Shown here: piece by piece, positions 1-6,286 of the stretch
How positions within the stretch are numbered: position 1 is the first letter of the stretch
How the letters are laid out: every line of letters begins with the position of its first letter
Source of the DNA: UBA2922 sp035352555
GTDB lineage: Bacteria; Bacillota; Clostridia; Oscillospirales; Oscillospiraceae
DNA length: 28,834 bases
Assembly: GCA_035352555.1 (NCBI GenBank)
Contig: DAOPXW010000025.1
Span: forward strand, 1-28,834
Direction: 5' to 3'
The notes under the pieces: generated by a model
What the model saw: only the letters and a program-made list of their open reading frames with translations
Database searches by the model: none
Told to the model about the DNA's origin: nothing
Program-made: the position numbers and the translations under genes

Positions 1-6
1 TTGTTT

Positions 7-726
7 TCAGGTTCTTTTCAGCAGAAAGCTCTCGCCGTAGGGCATGGGTGAGCCGGCGGAGACGCTGTTCCAACGCAGGAAATCGTCTGGCCGGGTCAGC
101 GCCAGCCCGGAAAGGCGGTCGACGCCCAGCGCCAGCAGGGCGGGGCACAGCGGCACCGTGGGCCCCAACAGCACCACCTGCGCGTTTTCGGCCAGCTCCA
201 GCAAGCGCACGACGGTGTGGTTGATGAGTGTGGCGCCGGTGAGCACCACCAGATCGCATTCCGGGATCAGCCGCTCCTCCTCGCTGGCGGGCAGATCGCC
301 GGGCCGGGGGTCGAGTTCAAAGATCCACAGGCGCGCCGCGCCCTCCAGCGCCCGCGCGGTGCGGCTCATGTGGCCCACCATGCCCACGGTCCTGCCGGCG
401 AGGCCGATGCCGTCGGTGCAGATTGTTTCACGGGAAACATTGGCGCCCAGCGCCGAAATACGCTCGGCGGTGTTATAAAAGGCGTTAATCACCGCCAATC
501 CGGCGCCGGCGGTCTCCTGATCGGCGGCCAGCGCGGCCAGCGCCGCCTGACGCGCGGGCAGCCCCGCCAGCGCGGAGAAATCGCAGCTGCCGCTGAAGCG
601 GGCCGCCGCGCCCACGCCGCCGTCGGACAGCCGCGCCGCCGTCCAGGACCGGCCGCCGCAGACCTCGCGCACGGTCAGATCCGCCGGAAGGCCGGCGATC
701 AGCGCGTCATACAATTCGCTTTTCAT
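7..726 (-). CDS. DUF364-family (putative heavy-metal chelation) protein
   Basis: The 239-residue protein shows the DUF364 signature: a TGATLINHT motif at residues 163-171, inside a run resembling the family pattern (V-TG-T-LIN-T), and GPTVPLCP at 188-195. A GMVGH stretch near 115-119 suggests a Rossmann-like C-terminal domain. The family is annotated as putative metal chelation from structural similarity; its biochemical role is not settled. I place the start at the ATG at 726 because GGAG lies 8 nt upstream of it. A GTG at 735 in the same frame has no correctly spaced ribosome binding site. The gene overlaps the end of the upstream O-antigen-ligase-like gene by 20 bp, so the two are probably translationally coupled. 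No metal transporter or cofactor gene is visible nearby, so context does not support a specific metal role. The gene is complete; its stop is 7 bases from the window edge. Confidence 0.75.
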   Translation of the reverse strand: MKSELYDALIAGLPADLTVREVCGGRSWTAARLSDGGVGAAARFSGSCDFSALAGLPARQAALAALAADQETAGAGLAVINAFYNTAERISALGANVSRETICTDGIGLAGRTVGMVGHMSRTARALEGAARLWIFELDPRPGDLPASEEERLIPECDLVVLTGATLINHTVVRLLELAENAQVVLLGPTVPLCPALLALGVDRLSGLALTRPDDFLRWNSVSAGSPMPYGESFLLKRT

Positions 727-2050
727 CGTTATCACTCCATTGAAGGCCCCAGAGGAGCCAGATCACCGGCAGCACCAGACACAGGCCGATCCCGAAAAAG
801 CTCTGGACCCAGTAGCCCGCCAGCCCGCAGCCCAGGGCGGCGGAACGGCGTTTGCGGCCCTTGATCCAGCGGATCAGCGTCAGCGCGAGCAGTGTCAGAT
901 ACGCGCCCAGGCCCAGCGCGCCCTCGTCCATCAGATAGCCCAGATACTCGTTGTGCGCATTATCCACCCGGGTCCTGAGGGTCTTTCCGGTCTCCTTCAC
1001 ATAGCGGGAATACTGGATGTCGACGCGGTCGGATACGGTGCCCGGGCCGCCGCCCAAGACGGGCCGCTGGGGATAGACCTCCAGCAGCTGCCGCCAGATG
1101 CCCACCCGGCCGGAGCCGTAGCTGTCCTCCAGATGGCCGTGGAGGATCTGGTTCAGCTCGTACAGCGTGCCGGAATCGGCGGTCTCCGACTGGCTTCCGG
1201 TCTCGGCGGGCGCGGCGCCCAGGACCACGCCGCTCTGCGTGAAATGCACGTTCATGGCCAGCGCCGCGGTCGCGGCCACCACGATGGCGGCGATCCCCAG
1301 CCGCTTCAGCCGCTTTTTTTGCAGCAGCACCAGCGCGCCCAGCAAAAAACCCGCGGCCAGCCCCGCCTTGGCGGAGGCCACGCCGCTTTCCACGGCGATG
1401 AACAGCCCGAAGGCGGCGGGCAGCAGCAGCCAGCGGTCCCGCTTTTCGCCGGAGCACACATAATCACCCAACAGGAAGGGTACCGCCGCGGTGAGCAGCG
1501 CGGCAAAGACGTCCACGTTGCCGATGTTGCCCAGAAATTCGGCGGAATACTTGATGCCGTGGTCAAAATAGTCCATATCCCCGGGGAAAAGATTCAGCGG
1601 GTCATGACCCAGAAGCTGCAGCAGGGATACCGCGCAGCACACCGTCAGGGAGAAAGCCAGCGCCCAGACATAGGCCGGCCGGTGCCTGCCGTAGGCCGAC
1701 ACGCCCAGAAAAATGAAACAGTACAGCAGCAGGGATACCAGCCCGTCATACCGGCCCGCGCCCAGCAGCACGTCTGCCCCGTAGGGGGAGAAGGCGGCGG
1801 AGACGAAGGCCGCGGCGGCCAGCGCCAGCACGGCCCAGCTTCCGCCCCGGACGGCGGGGCGCTCCCCGCTTACCGCCGCGCCGATCACCACCAGCAGCAT
1901 CCACACGCCGGTGGCGGCGACGAAAAACAGAAATTTGGAGAAAGTAATGTTGGCATAGCCCTGAAAGCCCGTCCACAGCGGAAAGACGGCCAGCATGAGG
2001 ATGATGAACTTGTCCGTGACCCAGCCTGGGGATAACAGCGTCTTTTTCAT
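707..2050 (-). CDS. O-antigen ligase / Wzy_C-type polymerase family membrane protein
   Basis: The protein is 447 residues long and rich in predicted membrane helices: about ten hydrophobic segments flank one large extracytoplasmic loop at roughly 275-360. Near the end of that loop is the Wzy_C-type motif DNAHNEYL at 363-370, preceded by an R-x-GIWRQLL stretch and a P-x-LGGGPG segment. These are typical of enzymes that join or polymerise lipid-linked glycans at the outer face of the membrane. The substrate cannot be read from the sequence. An ATG lies at 2059, but it falls inside the -10 box of a strong promoter, so the ATG at 2050, where transcription is expected to begin, is the better start. 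No separate ribosome binding site is seen, which suggests a leaderless message. The gene is followed by and overlaps the DUF364 gene. Confidence 0.8.
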   Translation of the reverse strand: MKKTLLSPGWVTDKFIILMLAVFPLWTGFQGYANITFSKFLFFVAATGVWMLLVVIGAAVSGERPAVRGGSWAVLALAAAAFVSAAFSPYGADVLLGAGRYDGLVSLLLYCFIFLGVSAYGRHRPAYVWALAFSLTVCCAVSLLQLLGHDPLNLFPGDMDYFDHGIKYSAEFLGNIGNVDVFAALLTAAVPFLLGDYVCSGEKRDRWLLLPAAFGLFIAVESGVASAKAGLAAGFLLGALVLLQKKRLKRLGIAAIVVAATAALAMNVHFTQSGVVLGAAPAETGSQSETADSGTLYELNQILHGHLEDSYGSGRVGIWRQLLEVYPQRPVLGGGPGTVSDRVDIQYSRYVKETGKTLRTRVDNAHNEYLGYLMDEGALGLGAYLTLLALTLIRWIKGRKRRSAALGCGLAGYWVQSFFGIGLCLVLPVIWLLWGLQWSDNDEKRIV

Positions 2051-2057
2051 ACCCCGC

Positions 2058-2086
2058 ATTATAACAGCGCCGGAAAAAAGTGTAAA
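2058..2086 (-). promoter_or_regulatory. Sigma-A promoter for the ligase-like gene
   Basis: On the minus strand TTTACA (2081-2086) and TATAAT (2058-2063) are separated by 17 nt. The predicted transcription start, about 7 nt after the -10 box, falls on or next to the ATG at 2050. Confidence 0.75.
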
Positions 2087-2090
2087 GCGG

Positions 2091-2119
2091 TTGCGGCTTT
2101 TTTCCCGAGGGCGTATAAT
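2091..2119 (+). promoter_or_regulatory. Sigma-A promoter for tatD operon
   Basis: TTGCGG (2091-2096) and a perfect TATAAT (2114-2119) have a 17-nt spacer. It is arranged back to back with the minus-strand promoter; the two -35 boxes are only 4 bp apart. Confidence 0.75.
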
Positions 2120-2148
2120 AGAGGCAATGCAGAAAACGGAGGACAGCC

Positions 2149-2919
2149 ATGTATTTCGACACCCATGCCCATTATGACAGCGACGCTTTCGACGCCGACC
2201 GCGGCGCCGTCCTGTCCGCGCTGGCGGAGGGCGGGGTGGAGCTGGTGCTGGATCCCGGCTGCGACAGAGCCGGCAGCGAAGCCGCCGTGGCGCTCAGCCG
2301 GGAGTATCCCTTCGTCTACGCCGCCGTGGGCATCCACCCGGAGGAGCTGGGCAAAATGGCCGGGGGCGACCTCGCCCGCATCCGCGAGCTGGCGGGCGCG
2401 GAAAAGACCGTGGCCATCGGCGAGATCGGGCTGGACTACTACTGGGACAAGGGGCACGGGGAGGAACAGAAGGCCCTGTTCGCCCGGCAGCTGGAGCTGG
2501 CGCTGGCGCTGGACAAGCCCGTGATCGTCCACGACCGGGACGCCCACGGCGACAGCCTGGCGCTGGTGAAGCGCTATCCCGGTCTGCGGGGCGTGTTCCA
2601 CTGCTTCAGCGGCAGCCCGGAGATGGCGGCGGAGCTGCTGAAGGGCGGCTGGTATCTGGGCTTCGACGGCCCGGTGACCTATAAGAACGCGAAAAAGCAG
2701 CTGGAGGTCCTGGCCCTGTGCCCGCTGGAACGCATTCTGATCGAGACGGACAGCCCCTATATGGCCCCGGTGCCCCATCGGGGGGAGCGGAACGATTCCC
2801 GCAACCTGTGCTATATCGCGGAAAAGGTGGCCGAGATCAAGGGCGTGACGCCGGAGGAAGCGGCGCGGAGGACCTGCGAAAACGGGAAAAGACTGTTTGG
2901 CATAGGAGAAAACGGATGA
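2149..2919 (+). CDS. tatD: TatD family hydrolase (metal-dependent DNase)
   Basis: The 256-residue protein matches the length and metal-site layout of TatD nucleases: the HAH pair at residues 6-8, Glu92 in GEIGLDYYWD, His128 in VIVHDRDAH, His151 in GVFHCFSG and Asp201 in ETDSPYMAP. Family members are divalent-metal-dependent phosphoesterases with 3'-5' exonuclease or D-Tyr-tRNA-deacylase-like folds acting in the cytoplasm; the exact substrate is not determined by the sequence. The ATG at 2149 has GGAGG about 7 nt upstream and follows a good promoter at 2091-2119. The stop overlaps the next gene's start (ATGA), so the two form an operon. No residue of the expected metal site is missing. Confidence 0.93.
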   Translation: MYFDTHAHYDSDAFDADRGAVLSALAEGGVELVLDPGCDRAGSEAAVALSREYPFVYAAVGIHPEELGKMAGGDLARIRELAGAEKTVAIGEIGLDYYWDKGHGEEQKALFARQLELALALDKPVIVHDRDAHGDSLALVKRYPGLRGVFHCFSGSPEMAAELLKGGWYLGFDGPVTYKNAKKQLEVLALCPLERILIETDSPYMAPVPHRGERNDSRNLCYIAEKVAEIKGVTPEEAARRTCENGKRLFGIGENG

Positions 2920-3731
2920 GCTACGCACCGGAAAAAATACTGGAGGGCGCGCCCAATGCCCGGGACCTGGGCGGGCTGCGCACGGCGGAGGGCGGCGTGC
3001 TCCGCCCGGGGCGGCTCATCCGCAGCGGCCCCATCAACGCGGTCACGGACAAGGACATCGCGGCCCTGTCCGGCGTCGGGCTGAACACCGTGGTTGATTT
3101 CCGGGCCGATCAGGAGAAGGGCGGCAGGGAGGATGTGATGCTGCCCGGCGTGCGCTATGTGGACTGCCCCATCATCGACAGGCGGGCTATCGGCATCACC
3201 CACGAGCTGCCCCGGGACGCGGACGGGCTGGCGGAATATTATGTTAACGCGGCGGCGGAGATCAATCAGCGGGGCGGCGGCGCGGCCATGATGCGCCGGA
3301 TGTACGCGGCTTTCGCGGAGAAGGATTTTGCCGTGGCGCATTACGGGCAGCTTTTCGAGATCCTGCTGGAAAACCCGCGGGGCGCGGTGCTGTATCACTG
3401 CACCATGGGCAAGGACCGTGTGGGTGCCGGCACCGCGCTGATCCTCACGGCGCTGGGGGTGCCCCGGGACGACATCATGGAGGATTATCTCTATACCAAA
3501 GTCCGGCTGGACGGGCTATCAAGGGAGCTTATCGCCCGCTGTCGGAAATTTACCGGCGACGAGGCCGTTCTGGATACCATCTATGCCATGGACACCGTGG
3601 ACGAGAGCTATCTGGGCGCGGTGTTCGAGGCCATGGAGACCATCTCCGGCAGCGGGGAGCGCTTCCTGTCGGAGCGGCTGGGGCTGACGGACGAGGACCG
3701 GGAGCGGCTGAAAACGCTGTATCTGGAATAG
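2916..3731 (+). CDS. Tyrosine/dual-specificity phosphatase, LipA/PtpB-like (Y_phosphatase3)
   Basis: The 271-residue protein carries the phosphatase P-loop HCTMGKDRVG (Cys162, Arg168), a CX5R signature with the extra Lys-Asp characteristic of the bacterial LipA / mycobacterial PtpB-like group. The N terminus has the group's NARDLGGLRT and LIRSGPI motifs at 14-23 and 34-40. Such enzymes dephosphorylate phosphotyrosine and, in several members, phosphoinositides; whether this one acts on the cell's own proteins or on external substrates is unknown. No signal peptide is visible, so a cytoplasmic location is likely. The start ATG at 2916 overlaps the tatD stop by 4 bp and has AGGAG upstream. Longer readings of the frame run inside tatD and are not supported. 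The stop codon forms the outer edge of a large bidirectional terminator. Confidence 0.87.
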   Translation: MSYAPEKILEGAPNARDLGGLRTAEGGVLRPGRLIRSGPINAVTDKDIAALSGVGLNTVVDFRADQEKGGREDVMLPGVRYVDCPIIDRRAIGITHELPRDADGLAEYYVNAAAEINQRGGGAAMMRRMYAAFAEKDFAVAHYGQLFEILLENPRGAVLYHCTMGKDRVGAGTALILTALGVPRDDIMEDYLYTKVRLDGLSRELIARCRKFTGDEAVLDTIYAMDTVDESYLGAVFEAMETISGSGERFLSERLGLTDEDRERLKTLYLE

Positions 3732-3782
3732 ATCAGAATAAAAAGCAGACGCGGCGCGTCTGCTTTTTATTCTGATCTATTC
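3726..3782. terminator. Perfect bidirectional terminator with 27-bp arms
   Basis: Arms at 3726-3752 and 3756-3782 are perfectly complementary with a 3-nt GGC loop. The GC-rich tip is flanked by A5/T5 tracts, so it can terminate transcription from both sides. The stop codons of both convergent genes (3729-3731 on plus, 3777-3779 on minus) lie inside the arms. Confidence 0.92.
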
Positions 3783-4856
3783 GTCATACTCATAGGCGTA
3801 GCAGTCCGGCGACAGCCACGGGGACAGCTGGGTGAGCAGCAGGTCCATGCCCTTGGCGGCATAGGCGGCCTCGGCGGCGCGGAAACGCTCGGCGGGGAGG
3901 AGCTCTTTGGAGACGGAGGCGCGCACCGACGCGCCGCAGCCCGCGCGGCTCTCCAGGATCAGCGCGCCGCCGTGCTTTTCCGCCACGCCCCGGGCGATGG
4001 TCAGCCCCAGGCCCGCGCCCTCGGCCATGTCGCTGAGGCTGAGAGACTGGCTGTAACGGGAGAAAACGGATTTTATGATCTCGGGGTCGATGCCGCCGCC
4101 CGTGTCGGTGACGGCGATCATCACGCCGCCGGGGTAGTCGGAAACGCTGAGCTTTACCACGCCGCCCGCGGGGGTATGGGAAAAACTGTTGGCGAGCAGG
4201 TTGAGCACCAGAAGCTCGATGAGCTCGCTGTCCGCCGCGGCGATAAGCTCGCCGGAGCGATCGAAGCGCAGCTCCACGCCGCTTCGCGCCGCGAAGGGCG
4301 CGGCGGCGGAAGCCAGATCGCCGCACAGCTCGCCCAGGTCGCAGGCGGCGGGGGAGAAGGGCAGCTCGCCGCCCATGAGCCCTTCCAGCACGGAGATGTT
4401 CTGCACCAGCCGCTTCAGCTCGTAATAACTGTGGGCCAGCACCGCGCTGTACTGGGTATATTTTTCGTCACCGCTGCCGGCGGCCATGGCCACGATGCGG
4501 TCCGACGCCAGCTTGAGATTCAGCAGCTCCTGCCGCAGCTTGGGCAGCGCCGCATGCAGCCCCGGCACGGACGGGGCCGCGTCGGGCGTGAAGAAATAGA
4601 CCCGCACGTCCTCCACCGTGTCCGCGCGGATGGCGCAGCGCTGTCCCGCCACCGCGCCGCCGGTGACGAAAGAGGCGGCCTGGCAGTTGACCACATGGGC
4701 GGGCAGCAGCGCTTCCGCCGGAAACTCGGCCTTTTCGCGGCCCGTGAGCTTCATGGCGGGCGGATTGAGATAGACGATCCTGCCGTATGCCGCCAGCGCG
4801 GCCGGTTCGCAGATCAAAGCCAGCGCGGCGGCCAGATAATCGATAGTTGATTTCAT
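3777..4856 (-). CDS. Soluble sensor histidine kinase with divergent H-box
   Basis: The 359-residue protein has a C-terminal HATPase domain: N-box LNLLANSFSHTP at 218-229, G1 box DTGGGI at 251-256 and G2 box GAGLGLTIARG at 280-290. The helical region before it holds the likely phospho-accepting His142 in LAHSYYELKRL rather than the usual H-E-x-x-x-P. The N-terminal ~90 residues look PAS-like (VYLNPPAMKLTG at 28-39). There is no membrane segment, so any signal is cytoplasmic. The ATG at 4856 has AAAGGAG upstream; an earlier ATG at 4910 lies inside the promoter region. No response regulator is adjacent. A ~40-residue tail after the ATPase domain ends in an acidic, Tyr-rich stretch. Autokinase activity is inferred; it could instead be a phosphatase-type or pseudo-kinase. 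Confidence 0.82.
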   Translation of the reverse strand: MKSTIDYLAAALALICEPAALAAYGRIVYLNPPAMKLTGREKAEFPAEALLPAHVVNCQAASFVTGGAVAGQRCAIRADTVEDVRVYFFTPDAAPSVPGLHAALPKLRQELLNLKLASDRIVAMAAGSGDEKYTQYSAVLAHSYYELKRLVQNISVLEGLMGGELPFSPAACDLGELCGDLASAAAPFAARSGVELRFDRSGELIAAADSELIELLVLNLLANSFSHTPAGGVVKLSVSDYPGGVMIAVTDTGGGIDPEIIKSVFSRYSQSLSLSDMAEGAGLGLTIARGVAEKHGGALILESRAGCGASVRASVSKELLPAERFRAAEAAYAAKGMDLLLTQLSPWLSPDCYAYEYDE

Positions 4857-4900
4857 GGGGGCTCCTTTCGGAAACGGGAATGATGGGTCCTGACGGCTCC

Positions 4901-4929
4901 ATATTAGCAAAAAAAGACAAAATACACAA
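4901..4929 (-). promoter_or_regulatory. Promoter for the histidine kinase
   Basis: Minus-strand TTGTGT (4924-4929) and TAATAT (4901-4906) with a 17-nt spacer. The -10 box lies in one arm of an inverted repeat shared with the GAPDH promoter. Confidence 0.55.
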
Positions 4930-5010
4930 GAGCGGCAATAAAAATCCGGGATTTTCCGCCGCTTTTTTGGCGATTCTTGCGGGCATGGAAAGGTTGCTTT
5001 TTGCTAATAT
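4901..5010. repeat. 13-bp inverted repeat between kinase and GAPDH genes
   Basis: The sequence ATATTAGCAAAAA at 4901-4913 is the exact reverse complement of TTTTTGCTAATAT at 4998-5010. One arm overlaps the kinase -10 box; the other lies between the GAPDH -35 and -10 boxes. It could be a paired operator. Between the arms is a GC-stemmed hairpin (4931-4963) followed by six Ts on the plus strand. Confidence 0.6.
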
Positions 5011-5023
5011 TATATGTTACAAT
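4994..5023 (+). promoter_or_regulatory. Promoter for GAPDH
   Basis: TTGCTT (4994-4999) and TACAAT (5018-5023), spacer 18 nt. It leaves a leader of about 73 nt before the start codon. Confidence 0.6.
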
Positions 5024-5102
5024 CGACTTGCGCGGGCTGAGATGTTTTTCCAGCGCCGCCCTCACCTGTCAGTAACAAAATTCAATATACGGAGGAAATC
5101 AA

Positions 5103-6116
5103 ATGAGCATTCGAATTGGCATCAATGGCTTCGGCCGTATCGGCCGTCTGGTATTCAGAGCCGCCGCCGCTGCCGACGACATCGATGTCGTCGCGATCAA
5201 CGCGCCGGACAAGGCCCCCGACCTTATAGCCTACACCATCAAGTACGATACAGTCCACGGCCGCTTCGACGGCACTGTGGAGTCCGACGACTCCTCCGTC
5301 ACCGTCAACGGCAGGAAGATCCCCGTGCTGAACTCCCGCGACCCCGCGCAGCTGCCCTGGGGCGAGCTGGGCGCGGATTACGTGCTGGAGTGCACCGGCA
5401 AGTTTCTCACCACCGAGGCCGCCCAGGCCCATCTGGACGCCGGCGCCAAGGTCGTGGTGCTGTCCGGCCCCTCCAAGGACGATACCCCGATGTTCGTCTG
5501 CGGCGTCAATCTGGACAAGTACACCCCCGACATCAAGGTCGTGTCCAACGCCTCCTGCACCACCAACTGCCTGGCCCCGCTGGCCAAGATCATCAACGAC
5601 AGCTTCGGCATCGTCGAGGGCCTGATGACCACCGTCCATGCCGACACCGCCACCCAGGCCACCGTGGATAACTTCTCCAAAAAGAACTGGCGCCTGGGCC
5701 GCTCCATCCTGGGCAACATCATTCCCACCAGCACCGGCGCCGCCAAGGCCGTGGGCAAGGTCATCCCCGAACTCAAGGGCAAGCTCACCGGCACCTCCAT
5801 GCGGATCCCCTCCGCAGACGTATCCATCGTGGACCTGACCTGCCGGCTGGAGAAGGCCGCCACCTACGTGGAAATCTGCGCCGCCGTCAAGGCCGCCGCC
5901 GAGGGCTCCATGAAGGGCATTGTCGAGTATGTGGACGACGAGGTCGTCTCCTCCGACTTCATCCATGACCCCCACACCTCCATCTTCGACGTGCGCGCCG
6001 GTCTCGCCCTCAACGACCACTTTGTCAAGCTCATGGCCTGGTACGACAACGAATGGGGCTTCTCCAGCAAGATGCTGGATCTCACCCGCCACATCGATTC
6101 CGTGCGCAACGCCTGA
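5103..6116 (+). CDS. gap: Type I glyceraldehyde-3-phosphate dehydrogenase
   Basis: The 337-residue protein has the Rossmann start INGFGRIGR, the catalytic SNASCTTNC with Cys152, the HADTATQ segment holding the active-site His, and the WYDNEWGFS C-terminal motif. It interconverts glyceraldehyde-3-phosphate and 1,3-bisphosphoglycerate in glycolysis. Most of the sequence resembles the E. coli GapA type. The position after the second beta strand, where NAD-specific enzymes carry Asp (N-D-L), reads AINAPDK, and the Leu/Gly-Pro pair that normally follows TVD reads NF. This suggests changed cofactor preference. The ATG at 5103 has GGAGG 7 nt upstream, and the gene appears monocistronic, with its own promoter and terminator. 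Codons are strongly biased to C-ending forms, as expected for a highly expressed gene. Confidence 0.96.
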   Translation: MSIRIGINGFGRIGRLVFRAAAAADDIDVVAINAPDKAPDLIAYTIKYDTVHGRFDGTVESDDSSVTVNGRKIPVLNSRDPAQLPWGELGADYVLECTGKFLTTEAAQAHLDAGAKVVVLSGPSKDDTPMFVCGVNLDKYTPDIKVVSNASCTTNCLAPLAKIINDSFGIVEGLMTTVHADTATQATVDNFSKKNWRLGRSILGNIIPTSTGAAKAVGKVIPELKGKLTGTSMRIPSADVSIVDLTCRLEKAATYVEICAAVKAAAEGSMKGIVEYVDDEVVSSDFIHDPHTSIFDVRAGLALNDHFVKLMAWYDNEWGFSSKMLDLTRHIDSVRNA

Positions 6117-6144
6117 GTTAAAAAAGCGTCAAAAAAAGATTGAG

Positions 6145-6185
6145 AAATCAGGAGAATGGCTTCTATCCTTCTCCTGATTTTCTTG
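6145..6185 (+). terminator. Rho-independent terminator of GAPDH
   Basis: A 12-bp stem (6145-6156 with 6169-6180), 12-nt loop, then a T-rich tail. Confidence 0.85.
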
Positions 6186-6214
6186 TTGATTTCTTCATAT
6201 TTTTAGTGTATAGT
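6186..6214 (+). promoter_or_regulatory. Promoter for the spoVB-like/mazG/hup/rqcP operon
   Basis: TTGATT (6186-6191) and TATAGT (6209-6214), spacer 17 nt. The leader is about 66 nt. Confidence 0.6.
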
Positions 6215-6286
6215 AACGCCCGTTGGACAAGTCGGATGGAGAATCCGCATATACTAGAGCAGCTATTCGTTTAGGGGGGGTCGGTT

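Noticed and set aside
4931..4968. Independent terminator or small RNA between kinase and GAPDH
   Set aside because: The hairpin with six Ts lies on the plus strand where no gene ends; no promoter for a small RNA was seen.
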